A stretch of 64,000 nucleotides of DNA, taken from contig NZ_WHOD01000095.1 in assembly GCF_013141765.1 (NCBI RefSeq), forward strand, positions 23,077 through 87,076, given 5' to 3'. The translations under genes were made by a program, and so were the position numbers. Within the stretch, counting starts at the first letter, position 1. Every line of letters starts with the position of its first letter. The stretch comes from Paenibacillus foliorum (GTDB lineage Bacteria > Bacillota > Bacilli > Paenibacillales > NBRC-103111). The notes under the pieces were generated by a model that searched no databases, was not told the origin of the DNA, and saw only the letters and a list, made by a program, of their open reading frames with translations. Below are positions 34,804 through 44,023 of this stretch, piece by piece.

Positions 34804-36057
34804 ATGAGCAGTCAGTCTGTAAAGCTAGAAGATATCATTGTCGCAAGTCACGTGCTGAAGGATGTCGTGCACCATACTCCTCTGCAAAAAAACTTTATAT
34901 TGTCCGAGAAATACAACTGCAACGTGTATTTGAAGCGTGAGGACCTGCAGGTTGTTCGATCCTTTAAGATCCGCGGCGCGTACCATTTGATGCGCAGCTT
35001 GTCCGAGGAGCAGCTTAGCAAGGGCGTTGTGTGCGCTAGCGCGGGAAATCATGCTCAAGGATTAGCCTATTCATGCAAAGCGCTTCAAGTTCATGGCAAA
35101 ATTTTTATGCCAACGACAACGCCTAGACAAAAGATTTCCCAGGTTAAGCTGTTTGGCGGCACCTACGTGGAAGTGATCCTGATTGGCGATACCTTCGATG
35201 ACTCGTTAAAGGAAGCGGTTCTCTGCAGCGAGCGGGAGGGGATGCAGTTTGTTCACCCGTTCGATCATTTGAAGGTTATAGCTGGTCAAGGGACCGTAGC
35301 GCTGGAACTAATGAATGATATGCGGGAACAGGTTGATTTTGTATTCGCGGGAATTGGCGGTGGAGGGCTAGCAGCGGGTGTCGGAACCTATATCAAAAGC
35401 ATCAGTCCATCAACCAAAGTTATCGGAGTTGAAGCAACAGGCGCACCATCCATGCAGCAATCCATTGATAAAGGGGAGATCGTAACCCTTGGCGATATCG
35501 ATAAATTCGTGGATGGCACCGCTGTTAAACGAGTGGGTGAGTTAACTTATGAGATTTGTCAGAAGGTTGTTGACGACATAGTTGTTGTACCTGAAGGCAA
35601 GGTGTGTACGACGATTCTTGAGCTATATAACGAAAATGCCATTGTTGCCGAGCCTGCGGGGGCACTGACCATTACGGCGCTGGATTTCTACCGTGAGCAG
35701 ATCGCAGGTAAAAATGTGGTCTGCATAATAAGTGGCGGCAACAATGACATAGATCGGATGCAGGAAATAAAAGAGCGGTCACTGATTTACGAGGGGCTGA
35801 AGCATTATTTCACGGTTGAGTTTCCGCAGCGTTCGGGTGCTTTAAGGGAATTTCTCGATGAAGTGCTCGGGCCGAATGATGATATTACCCGCTTCGAATA
35901 TACGAAGAAAACAAGCAAGGAGAATGGGCCGGCGCTTGTTGGAATTGAGCTTAAATGCAAAGAGGATTACGAGCCCTTGATTGAGCGCATGATCAACAAA
36001 GGTATCAAATATGTGGAAATCAACAAAAACCCTCATTTGTTTAACTTACTGATTTGA
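34804..36057 (+). CDS. ilvA: Threonine ammonia-lyase (threonine deaminase)
   Basis: A 417-residue PLP enzyme that deaminates L-threonine to 2-oxobutanoate, the first step of isoleucine synthesis. The PLP Lys is in VVRSFKIRGAYHLM. SAGNHAQGLAYSC (phosphate and substrate loop) and the glycine loop GIGGGGLAAGVG follow. The last ~85 residues are a single ACT-like regulatory domain beginning HYFTVEFPQRSGALREFL, the short form common in Bacillales (about 420 residues, one ACT-like unit). GGAGGA precedes ATG 34804; the in-frame ATG 34792 overlaps it. Its end overlaps the end of the convergent sensor kinase by 17 bases. Confidence 0.92.
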   Translation: MSSQSVKLEDIIVASHVLKDVVHHTPLQKNFILSEKYNCNVYLKREDLQVVRSFKIRGAYHLMRSLSEEQLSKGVVCASAGNHAQGLAYSCKALQVHGKIFMPTTTPRQKISQVKLFGGTYVEVILIGDTFDDSLKEAVLCSEREGMQFVHPFDHLKVIAGQGTVALELMNDMREQVDFVFAGIGGGGLAAGVGTYIKSISPSTKVIGVEATGAPSMQQSIDKGEIVTLGDIDKFVDGTAVKRVGELTYEICQKVVDDIVVVPEGKVCTTILELYNENAIVAEPAGALTITALDFYREQIAGKNVVCIISGGNNDIDRMQEIKERSLIYEGLKHYFTVEFPQRSGALREFLDEVLGPNDDITRFEYTKKTSKENGPALVGIELKCKEDYEPLIERMINKGIKYVEINKNPHLFNLLI

Positions 36058-37093
36058 TTCCAGGCACAACTACGGTAATCGATGTGCCTTCTCCGAGCTT
36101 GCTTTCCACTCGGATCATGCCATTATGCCTTTCAACGATATTCTTCACAATGGATAGTCCCAACCCACTGCCGCTGCTGGCACGGTTTCGGGACTTATCT
36201 GCTTTGAAGAATCGTTCAAATATCCGTGTTTGATCTTCCTCTGCTACACCGATTCCAGTGTCAGATATGCACACAACTGCTTGGTTATCGAGCTGTTCCA
36301 TACTAACGGAGACTGTACCGCCTTCGGGTGTGAATTTTATGCTATTATGAATCAAGTTTATCCATACCTGACTCATCAGCTCCTCATCGGCTGTTACATT
36401 TGCGCGAATAAGTGAAATATCCATTTCAATGCTTTTGTTCAGCCAAAGCGGCTCACAGGCCAAAATAATATTACGCAGCTGAACATCAAGCCTATACGGT
36501 TTCGGCTCAAATGGATGATGCTCGGATTCCAATGAGGTGAGCTTTAGCAGGTTGTCACTTAGCTTTGACAGTCTTTTACTTTCGGTCTCAATAATATGGA
36601 GGTAATGCTGACGTTCTTCCTCGCTCAGCTTTTCATTTTGCATGGCTTGGGCGAATCCGTTAATCGAGGTTAGCGGAGATTGAATTTCATGGGAAACATT
36701 AGAGATAAACTCCTGGCGCATGGTCTCCAGATGCTTTAACTGCTGAGCCATATGATTGATCCCATCCACAAAGTGGTCAAAATGACCTTTATTCCCTCGT
36801 TTTTTTTCCAGACTGATATTGAAGTTTCCCTTGCTGATCTGCTGCATCGCATCTAATATGGCATTGAAAATATGCATCTGTCTGGGTCTGGAAAAAAAAC
36901 CGATGAACATAATGATACCAAAAGCGAACAAAGAACCGAGGCATACATTTATTAGCTGAATCGTTAAATCAGGCAGCTGTATATTCCAATAGGTGTAAAT
37001 CCAAGATGTAACCACATAGGCCAATGCATAGCAGGCAACCTGACCTATTAGAGCTACGATGATGCCCAACACCCCACGTGCCATGCGTTTCAT
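36041..37093 (-). CDS. Sensor histidine kinase of the ABC-exporter operon
   Basis: A short membrane kinase of 350 residues. Two close helices (about 8-33 and 42-67) with almost no extracellular loop are followed by a HAMP-like linker, HisKA with ISNVSHEIQSPLTSI (His135) and HATPase (NLIHNSIKFTP, DTGIGV, GSGLGLSIVK). Kinases with such a small sensor part often sense within the membrane or through a partner transporter. Its ATG overlaps the regulator's stop (ATGA). It is the third gene of an ABC exporter-regulator-kinase operon, so it probably responds to the exporter's substrate or to envelope stress. Its 3' end overlaps ilvA's by 17 bases. Confidence 0.9.
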   Translation of the reverse strand: MKRMARGVLGIIVALIGQVACYALAYVVTSWIYTYWNIQLPDLTIQLINVCLGSLFAFGIIMFIGFFSRPRQMHIFNAILDAMQQISKGNFNISLEKKRGNKGHFDHFVDGINHMAQQLKHLETMRQEFISNVSHEIQSPLTSINGFAQAMQNEKLSEEERQHYLHIIETESKRLSKLSDNLLKLTSLESEHHPFEPKPYRLDVQLRNIILACEPLWLNKSIEMDISLIRANVTADEELMSQVWINLIHNSIKFTPEGGTVSVSMEQLDNQAVVCISDTGIGVAEEDQTRIFERFFKADKSRNRASSGSGLGLSIVKNIVERHNGMIRVESKLGEGTSITVVVPGIKSVS

Positions 37094-37767
37094 TCTTCAA
37101 CCACCTCCAGTCTGTAGCCCAGACCGCGAATCGTTCTAATTATAAACGAGCTTGTGCATGCGGAGAATCGATCCCGCAGCCTGTTAATATGAACATCTAA
37201 CGTGCGCTCATTTCCATTAAATTCATATCCCCATATATCTTCTATAAGCTGTTCCCGCGAGAGTGTCCTCCCGGGGGAGCTGGCCAGCTTGAACAAAAGC
37301 TCGAATTCCTTCAATGGCAATGTCAGCATTTCCCCAGCAGCACTGACTTCAAAGGTATGTCGATTCATTTGAAGATCTCCGATTTGTATGGTTTGGGAGA
37401 CGAAGATACGGTAACGCTTCAACAATGCCTTTACCCTTGCAACCAGCTCAGCAGGCTCGAAGGGCTTAACTAGATAATCATCTGCACCCAAGTCAAAGCC
37501 CTTTACCTTATTAGCCGTTTCCCCTTTGGCTGTGAGCATTAACAGGGGCATCTCATAATGCGTGCTTAACTCCTCGCAAAGCTTCCAGCCGTCCATGATA
37601 GGCATCATGATATCGAGAATGACCATATCCGCTTTTACCGTTTCTAATTTACTCAGCGCCTCAGCACCGTCCCGTGCTTCTATTATGTCAAATCCAGCAC
37701 GCTCCAAAAATAAGCGAACCAGCTCCCGGATATGCGGGTCATCATCTACAACCATTAGGGTAGGCAT
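37090..37767 (-). CDS. OmpR/PhoB-family response regulator of the ABC-exporter operon
   Basis: A 225-residue regulator. The receiver domain has DDD (8-10), the phospho-acceptor Asp52 in MVILDIMMP and Lys in YLVKPFEP. The winged helix (about 128-225) includes LPLKEFELLFKLASSPGR and IRTIRGLGYRLE. It lies between the ABC exporter (18-base gap) and the kinase (overlap), all on one strand. The likely role is control of this operon, though no binding site can be recognised upstream. Confidence 0.92.
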   Translation of the reverse strand: MPTLMVVDDDPHIRELVRLFLERAGFDIIEARDGAEALSKLETVKADMVILDIMMPIMDGWKLCEELSTHYEMPLLMLTAKGETANKVKGFDLGADDYLVKPFEPAELVARVKALLKRYRIFVSQTIQIGDLQMNRHTFEVSAAGEMLTLPLKEFELLFKLASSPGRTLSREQLIEDIWGYEFNGNERTLDVHINRLRDRFSACTSSFIIRTIRGLGYRLEVVEE

Positions 37768-37785
37768 CTAATCCTCACACTCCTT

Positions 37786-39534
37786 TCAGACAGGTGACTG
37801 CATGCGCAGCTGTTGATCGGCAAACTCTCGGTACATGGAATGGGTTTCGTACAAGTGGTGGTGTGTTCCGTTTCCAGTAACCCTGCCTTTTTCGATAAAA
37901 ACAATTTGATCTGCATCCACTACGGTGGACAGACGGTGGGCGATAACGATCGTCGTACGTCCTTGCATTAAATTTTTCAATGCTTTTTGCACCATGATTT
38001 CGGATAAGCTGTCTAGGCTGGAGGTAGCTTCATCCAGCATCAGGACGCTTGGATTTCGCAGCAGCGCTCTAGCGATGGCTATCCGTTGACGTTGACCTCC
38101 GGAGAGCTTAATGCCTCGTTCGCCGACCTCAGTATCGTACCGATTCGGAAGCTCATTAATAAATACGTCGGCATAAGCCATCTTGGCAGCTTCCGCTAAT
38201 TGCTCATCACTTATTGCTTGTTCCATGCCATAGGTAATATTGTCACGGATCGTACCGGCAATAAGCGGGCTCTCTTGAGATACATAGCCAATCCTGCTCC
38301 GCCAGGAGCTTAAGGATAAGCTGGTTAATGCTTCTCCGCCAATTCCAATATGTCCATCTAGCGGCTCGTAGAACCGTTCCAGCAGCGAGAAAAGGGTTGT
38401 TTTTCCGCCACCGCTTGGTCCAACGATAGCCGTTACTTTTCCCATTTCAATCGTCATATTCACGTCTTTAAGTACTTGATCTCCAGACGGATAAGCAAAG
38501 TTAACTTGCTCCAACCTAATTTGCTGTCCCAGATCCGTTACAGGGCTGCCGCTTTGAATATCCTCTTCTTCAGCCGCGAGTGTTGCAATAATTCTTTCGG
38601 TAGCGCCCATCCCTTTTTGGAATTGGGTAAAAAAGCGTGAAATCTGTGTGATAGGCACTATAATCTGAAATAAGTATAAGAGGAAAGCAACCAAATCACC
38701 AGACGTTAGCTCACCTGTCGATACTCGAAGTCCACCATATCCAATTATGACCACGAATAGCAGCATGATGACAAAATACATTAAGGGTCCTACGACGGCT
38801 TGGACTTTACCTTCTCTTACGCCGTATTGGAACAAATTCGTAATACCGCGCTGTCCGTTGCCGTACTCAACTTGCTCTGCATTGGAGGTTTTAACCAGAC
38901 GAATTTCAGAAAGCACGCGAGTCAGCGTAGCTGTGAAAAGTGCAGTTTCTCCCTGTAATCCTTTTGAAATTTGACGCATTTTGCGTCCGAGAGGGAGCAA
39001 GAACAGCATCGAGAGGGGAACAGCAAGCACGATGAGCAGCGTCATTCTCCAGTCCAAATACAGTAATACTCCTATTGCGCCTACGATGGAAATAAGACCG
39101 GTCACAAAGCTTGTAAGGTTTTCAGTGATTAACTCTTTGAGGATACCCGTATCATTAACTACACGACTAACCATTTCCCCTGTTTGATGCCTGTCATAGA
39201 AGGGAACCGGTAATTGCAAATGCTTTTTCCATAAAAGATCTCTAAGTGAAGCAACGACCTTCTGTCCTGATCGATTCAGTAAATATACAGAGATGCCTCC
39301 AGCGATTGCTTGCAAAATAAAAGCGGCTCCCAGTCCTATAATGTGAATCCGGTCAATCGAATCGAGCGAGAAGTTGTTAACCATATTTTTAGTGAACAAA
39401 GGAATGCTTAAACCGACTAACGTGGAGCCTATGCTCATTGCAAGTGCAATGCCCATTAATAGAAGCGGAGGCTTGGTCTGCCAAATTAAACGCACGAAGT
39501 CGCGCCAGCCCCCGTTTTGATTATTATTTTTCAA
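37786..39534 (-). CDS. ABC exporter (fused membrane and ATPase domains)
   Basis: A 582-residue half-transporter of the MsbA/BmrA/LmrA type, working as a homodimer. Six membrane helices (about 20-300) are followed by the ATPase: Walker A VGPSGGGKTTLFSLL, Q-loop YVSQESPL, signature KLSGGQRQRIAIAR, Walker B VLMLDEATSSLD and the H-loop VIAHRLSTV. It probably exports a drug, lipid or peptide. The start appears to be TTG at 39534, nine bases after GGAGAGGAT; no ATG fits as well. It is the first gene of the exporter-regulator-kinase operon. Confidence 0.92.
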   Translation of the reverse strand: MKNNNQNGGWRDFVRLIWQTKPPLLLMGIALAMSIGSTLVGLSIPLFTKNMVNNFSLDSIDRIHIIGLGAAFILQAIAGGISVYLLNRSGQKVVASLRDLLWKKHLQLPVPFYDRHQTGEMVSRVVNDTGILKELITENLTSFVTGLISIVGAIGVLLYLDWRMTLLIVLAVPLSMLFLLPLGRKMRQISKGLQGETALFTATLTRVLSEIRLVKTSNAEQVEYGNGQRGITNLFQYGVREGKVQAVVGPLMYFVIMLLFVVIIGYGGLRVSTGELTSGDLVAFLLYLFQIIVPITQISRFFTQFQKGMGATERIIATLAAEEEDIQSGSPVTDLGQQIRLEQVNFAYPSGDQVLKDVNMTIEMGKVTAIVGPSGGGKTTLFSLLERFYEPLDGHIGIGGEALTSLSLSSWRSRIGYVSQESPLIAGTIRDNITYGMEQAISDEQLAEAAKMAYADVFINELPNRYDTEVGERGIKLSGGQRQRIAIARALLRNPSVLMLDEATSSLDSLSEIMVQKALKNLMQGRTTIVIAHRLSTVVDADQIVFIEKGRVTGNGTHHHLYETHSMYREFADQQLRMQSPV

Positions 39535-39644
39535 TGTAGAATCATCCTCTCCAGAAAAAACGTATCTATCTTATGTGTAAAGATACCCCATCCATATAAA
39601 CTGAATGTAAACTGGCATGAAAATAACAGGTGTAAAAAAATACC

Positions 39645-39686
39645 AAAAAGCCGAATTCTCAAATGAACTAGAGAATCCGGCTTTTG
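39645..39686 (-). terminator. Terminator of the aminotransferase gene
   Basis: AAAAGCCG-ATTCTC pairs with GAGAAT-CGGCTTTT around an 11-base loop; Ts follow on the minus strand. It ends the aminotransferase transcript upstream of the ABC operon. Confidence 0.85.
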
Positions 39687-39706
39687 TTATCTATTACAAT
39701 TAATTA

Positions 39707-41014
39707 TTATTGTGCAGTCACTTTTTGGATGTCCTGTACGCCTTGATAAATCAAGCTGAACAGCTCCTCCAAATTCTCTTCCTCGATGCAAGAGAAAGCA
39801 ACCCGAAGATCGGTTTCACCAAGAGCGATGGTTCCGATTCCGTAATTATTCAGCAGATGAACGCGGAGTGTTTCTGCATCGACTGTTTTCAGCTTCAAGC
39901 ACATAAAGTATCCGGAGTTGAAAGGGTAATATTCCCAAACTGCATCAAACTCTTTGTTATCCAGAATGTCTTTAACTTTGTTGGCGCGACCCTTCATGAT
40001 TTCGAACTTCTCCTGCTTCTGAGCTTTGAATTCAGGAGCGTTTAATGCGTGAAGCACGAAGGTTTGGGAAGGGTGCGGCCCGCTTGAGATAGTTGCACGG
40101 ATAATTCCCATCGTCTTTTGCTCAAGTGCTGCCAGCATGCTTTCGCTTTGTCCGGCATAGGTGATGAAGCCTACGCGGAAGCCCCAAACAAATTCTTCCT
40201 TCGTAGCGCCGTCTATTTTGATAGAAAGCACGCGGGGATGTAAATTTGCCAGTTGGCCTGCTAGTGATTCCTGCAATGAATTTTCGAAGAAAAGACCGAA
40301 ATAAGCATCATCAGCTACAGCTACAACGTTAATTCCTGCCTCAGCAGCTTCTTTAATAACGGCTACGATTTCTTTGCCTTCTTCAGGACCCGGAGTGTAG
40401 CCGGTCGGGTTGTTCGGAAAGTTCAATACAACGATAGCTTTACTTTTGCCTGTTTGAGCAAGCAAAGCGTCACGCAATGCAGCTGAATTAAACTTGCGCT
40501 CACTATTATAAAGCGGATAATTAACAATTTCAGCACCGCGGCGAATTCCGAAAGTCAGCTCATAATTTTCCCAGTTTTTATCGGGGATGAGGACTGCATC
40601 GCCTACGTCAGCGAATAAGTCAGCTACAATGCTTAATCCATGTGTCAATGCATTGGTGACAATGGGATTGCCTAAGCCGTTACTAGTTAAGCTTGGGTTC
40701 TCCTCAAGCATTTTACTGCGCCATGCGGTACGCAGCTCTGGTTTGCCGGCTGGCGGGGCATATTCGTATATATCTTTCGGATTGTAGGCGGATAATGTAT
40801 CTTGAATGACCTTCAGGTGCATAGGCTGCCCATTTTCGAGCGCTGTACCGATGGTAGCATTGAATTTCTTGGCTTTTTGCTTGGCTTCCGCTGATTGGCT
40901 TAAAATGCCTACCTTTGGGAAAAATATTTGCTTACCTAAGCCTGAGAGCATGTCATATACATGATTATTTTCTTTGGAAATCGTATCGTTTAGCTGTTGT
41001 GCAAGAGGATTCAT
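39707..41014 (-). CDS. Class I/II PLP aminotransferase
   Basis: A 435-residue fold-type I enzyme. Visible motifs: NFPNNPTGYTPG (substrate Asn/Pro loop), VVAVADDAYFGLFF (cofactor Asp and Tyr), SIKIDGATKEEFVWGFRVGF (PLP Lys in GATK and the phosphate/carboxylate Arg in GFRVG) and, near the end, LRVAFSCIEEENL (substrate Arg). The sequence is unusual among AspAT-like enzymes in the long DGATKEE segment. A tyrosine, aspartate or broad-specificity role is possible, and the substrate is not assignable. The start follows GGAAGGAC. It is alone on its transcript and divergent from kduI. Confidence 0.88.
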   Translation of the reverse strand: MNPLAQQLNDTISKENNHVYDMLSGLGKQIFFPKVGILSQSAEAKQKAKKFNATIGTALENGQPMHLKVIQDTLSAYNPKDIYEYAPPAGKPELRTAWRSKMLEENPSLTSNGLGNPIVTNALTHGLSIVADLFADVGDAVLIPDKNWENYELTFGIRRGAEIVNYPLYNSERKFNSAALRDALLAQTGKSKAIVVLNFPNNPTGYTPGPEEGKEIVAVIKEAAEAGINVVAVADDAYFGLFFENSLQESLAGQLANLHPRVLSIKIDGATKEEFVWGFRVGFITYAGQSESMLAALEQKTMGIIRATISSGPHPSQTFVLHALNAPEFKAQKQEKFEIMKGRANKVKDILDNKEFDAVWEYYPFNSGYFMCLKLKTVDAETLRVHLLNNYGIGTIALGETDLRVAFSCIEEENLEELFSLIYQGVQDIQKVTAQ

Positions 41015-41324
41015 TTGGGTCCGTCCTTCCGTGATCTGAACTTCGCTTTAGCGGGGCCATGGATTTTGTGAAGCCCAACATTTAGGCAATATTATACCAT
41101 CTTCTCCAAGGGGAGTCACGTTGAATTATGTTGAATTGAGAATTGTTTTCAATAAGTAAGCTGCCGAGCAAGTAAAATGGGGCGTGGTAGCGAGACGAAG
41201 CGATTTATGTTACCATATGATGGGGAACGGACAGAACGGAATTAAGAATACACAATTAAATCGTTTTCCGATGATTGGACCGAATACCCGACTACTTATA
41301 TTTTCCGAGGAGGCAATTATTGCT
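41015..41324. other. Divergent region between the aminotransferase and kduI
   Basis: A 310-bp region without a gene. It contains the Fur-like palindrome at 41137-41151 and the ribosome site of kduI (GAGGAGG, 41306-41315). No clear -35/-10 pair was found. Confidence 0.35.
41137..41151. promoter_or_regulatory. Fur-box-like palindrome
   Basis: TGAGAATTGTTTTCA, centred in the longer palindrome TTGAGAA-TTG-TTTTCAA, matches the 7-1-7 Fur consensus (TGATAAT-N-ATTATCA) at 11 of 14 positions. Neither flanking gene is an obvious iron gene, so the match may be chance. Confidence 0.3.
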
Positions 41325-42158
41325 ATGGAAATCCGTTATGCTACTAATCCAAAAGAAACTAAATCGTATGATACAGACAGATTAAGAAGTGAGTTTGTTA
41401 TCGAAAGTCTGTTTGTACCCGGCAAGCTAAACATGGTATACAGTCACGTTGACCGTTTTATTACCGGTGGCGTTATCCCTACAGCAGAGCCGATCAAGCT
41501 CGAAGCGGACAAGCATGAAATGGGCGCTGAATTTTTCTTGGAGCGTCGTGAAATTGGGATCATCAACGTAGGTCCTAAAGGCTTCATTACTGTTGATGGC
41601 ACCGAATATGTGCTGGAAAGCAAAGATTGTCTGTATGTAGGACTTGGAAATAAAGAAGTGGTATTCAAAAGTGCAGATTCTGCTAATCCGGCACGTTTCT
41701 ACTTCAACTCCACTCCAGCTCACAAAAACTATCCAACTGAGAAAGTGGAAATCAGCAAAGCAGAGCCTCAACACCTAGGCTCGATCAATTCTTCCAATGA
41801 ACGTACAATTTATAAATATATCCACTTAAACGGTATTCAAAGCTGCCAGCTTGTAATGGGTATGACCCTCTTGAAGCCAGGCAACATGTGGAATACTATG
41901 CCTTGCCACACTCACAACCGTCGTTCTGAGGTATACTTCTACTTTGATATGCCTGAAGACGGATTGGTGTTCCACTTGATGGGCGAACCAACTGAAACTC
42001 GTCACCTTGTTGTTCGCAATGAGCAAGCGATCATTTCACCAAGCTGGTCGATCCATTCCGGTGTAGGTACTAATAACTATACGTTCATCTGGGCTATGGC
42101 TGGGGAAAACCAAGAGTTCAGCGATATGGACATGGTTCAACCGAAGGATTTGCGTTAA
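41325..42158 (+). CDS. kduI: 5-dehydro-4-deoxy-D-glucuronate isomerase
   Basis: A 277-residue cupin-type isomerase that converts 5-keto-4-deoxyuronate (from pectin or other uronates) to 3-deoxy-D-glycero-2,5-hexodiulosonate. It begins MEIRYATNPKETKSYDTDRL, and the zinc site is in MPCHTHNRRSEVYFYFD (H, H, E), with the last His in SWSIHSGVGT. The length equals the family norm. ATG 41325 follows GAGGAGGCAA; the frame upstream to 41184 is not coding. The usual partner kduD is not in this window, so it stands alone here. Confidence 0.95.
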   Translation: MEIRYATNPKETKSYDTDRLRSEFVIESLFVPGKLNMVYSHVDRFITGGVIPTAEPIKLEADKHEMGAEFFLERREIGIINVGPKGFITVDGTEYVLESKDCLYVGLGNKEVVFKSADSANPARFYFNSTPAHKNYPTEKVEISKAEPQHLGSINSSNERTIYKYIHLNGIQSCQLVMGMTLLKPGNMWNTMPCHTHNRRSEVYFYFDMPEDGLVFHLMGEPTETRHLVVRNEQAIISPSWSIHSGVGTNNYTFIWAMAGENQEFSDMDMVQPKDLR

Positions 42159-42177
42159 GAAATATTTGTAGGTTTGA

Positions 42178-42210
42178 AAAAAAGGACGCTGAAAAGCGTC
42201 CTTTTTTTTG
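42178..42210 (+). terminator. Terminator of kduI
   Basis: AAAAGGACGCT pairs with AGCGTCCTTTT around GAAA, followed by eight Ts. Confidence 0.95.
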
Positions 42211-42350
42211 TTTTTAGAACATTTGTATAAATAAAAAAGGATTTTATGTCGACATGAAGAATTATAATATTAGTTAAATATTACCATAAAAGGAATTGTG
42301 TAGAAGATTGTCAAACAAAATCGAACTATGTAGAAAAGGGGTTACTTATA

Positions 42351-43985
42351 ATGAAAGCAGTTCGTAGCGTAATTGATTTTTTAGTAGAGGGAGGAGTCAA
42401 ATATGTATTTGGGATCCCTGCGGGTTCAATAAACGCATTTTTTGACGAATTGTATGAAATAACCCAAATTACGCCGATTGTTGCTAAGCATGAAGGAGCT
42501 GCTTCCTATATGGCGGCAGCTTATGCGAAACATTCAGATAGCCTGGGGGTTTGCATTGGATGCAGCGGTCCTGGCAGTACGAATCTGCTGACGGGAGCTG
42601 CACATGCATTACGTGAGCATCTTCCGGTGCTGTTTCTGACAGGCTCAGTTCCCATCAGGACTGTTGGGTTGAATGCCTCTCAAGAGTTGAACGCAGTACC
42701 CTTATTTCAACCCGTGACCAAGTATAGCGTATCGGTTTCACGCGCTGAGGATTTACTTTATGAGGTAGCGAAGGCTGTGGAGATCGCACTCAGCGGGATA
42801 CCAGGTCCGGTTCACGTTCAGATGCCCATAGACATACAGCTGGAACAGATAGAGCCAGTCATGTTGCCACCGTTTCCACAGCAGCAGATCAGCGTTCCGA
42901 ACCGTTCACTGCTGAGGGAAGCGGCGAAGGAGCTTGTGGAGCGCAATAAAGGCATCATTTTTGTCGGCCAAGGTGCCCGCCGTGCTATGTCAGATGTGCT
43001 GCAGCTTGCCGAAACACTGAATTGGCCTATTATTACGACACCACAGGCGAAAGGGTACATACCTGATTCCCATCCGCTATATGAGGGTGTATTCGGCTTT
43101 GCTGGACAGGAGAGGGCTACCAGGCTTATAGAGGACCAAGAGTACCGCTCTATTCTGATTGTCGGCTCCAGTCTTGGTGAGACGGCAACTAGCAACTGGA
43201 ACAAACATCTGACTGAAAATCGATATACCGTACAAATTGATATAGATGAAACGGTATTCCATCGTACCTATCCCATTGATCTGCCAATACGGGGAGATGC
43301 GGGCTTGGGCCTTAGGTTTCTAATCCAGGAATTGGAGCGGATGGGACTTCGCCGCAATAGCTTCGAACCCGATACAGCTGCTTCGATTCCTCAGCCATCA
43401 ACCGGTTACAACACTCAGAATGCGCTGTTGTCATTGCAAAAGCATATGCCATCTTCAACCCGCTACGCAGTCGATATCGGTGAATTTATGTCGTATGTCA
43501 TCCATTATATGAAGGTTACAGAGATGGATACTTTTGATCTGAATGTGCATTTTGGCGCAATGGGGACCGCGATTGGAGCCGCGATTGGGATGAATCTTGC
43601 AGACCCTTACCGGCCTGCGGTATGCATTACGGGAGATGGCTGCTTTTTCATGCATGGCATGGAAATTTTAACGGCCAAGGAATACAATCTTCCCATTTTA
43701 TTCGTGGTAGTTAATAATGCAAGACTGGGTATGGTTTATCATGGGCATACGCTTCAATACAAACGGAGCCATCCGCGCTTCGAGCAGCAGCCTGTTTCGA
43801 TATCAGATATGGCTTATTCGATGGGCATTCCTAGCTGGCGTGTAGAGAATTTGCAAGACCTGTCGGCAGGAATGCTGCATGATATTGTTACAGATGGGCC
43901 TGCTGTGCTTGAAATTTCAATAGTGGATAACAACATTCCTCCTATGGGGGACAGAGTGAAGTTCCTTTCCTCTTTTCAAAAGTAA
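42351..43985 (+). CDS. ThDP-dependent enzyme (acetolactate synthase/pyruvate oxidase family)
   Basis: A 544-residue thiamine-diphosphate enzyme. The N-terminal PYR domain has FGIPAGSIN and the catalytic Glu in AKHEGAASYMA. A central domain (about 190-320) is followed by the PP domain with GDGCFFMHGMEILTAKEYNL and its NN at VVVNNARLG, the metal/ThDP site. It resembles the acetolactate synthase, pyruvate oxidase and oxalyl-CoA decarboxylase group but fits none by clear active-site signature. It is followed 38 bases later by a multi-domain sensor kinase on the same strand, an unusual pairing. The product may be a signal the kinase reads. Confidence 0.82.
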   Translation: MKAVRSVIDFLVEGGVKYVFGIPAGSINAFFDELYEITQITPIVAKHEGAASYMAAAYAKHSDSLGVCIGCSGPGSTNLLTGAAHALREHLPVLFLTGSVPIRTVGLNASQELNAVPLFQPVTKYSVSVSRAEDLLYEVAKAVEIALSGIPGPVHVQMPIDIQLEQIEPVMLPPFPQQQISVPNRSLLREAAKELVERNKGIIFVGQGARRAMSDVLQLAETLNWPIITTPQAKGYIPDSHPLYEGVFGFAGQERATRLIEDQEYRSILIVGSSLGETATSNWNKHLTENRYTVQIDIDETVFHRTYPIDLPIRGDAGLGLRFLIQELERMGLRRNSFEPDTAASIPQPSTGYNTQNALLSLQKHMPSSTRYAVDIGEFMSYVIHYMKVTEMDTFDLNVHFGAMGTAIGAAIGMNLADPYRPAVCITGDGCFFMHGMEILTAKEYNLPILFVVVNNARLGMVYHGHTLQYKRSHPRFEQQPVSISDMAYSMGIPSWRVENLQDLSAGMLHDIVTDGPAVLEISIVDNNIPPMGDRVKFLSSFQK

Positions 43986-44023
43986 TTATTCCTGCAATTG
44001 GATCAATTAAGGATGGTGTAAAG

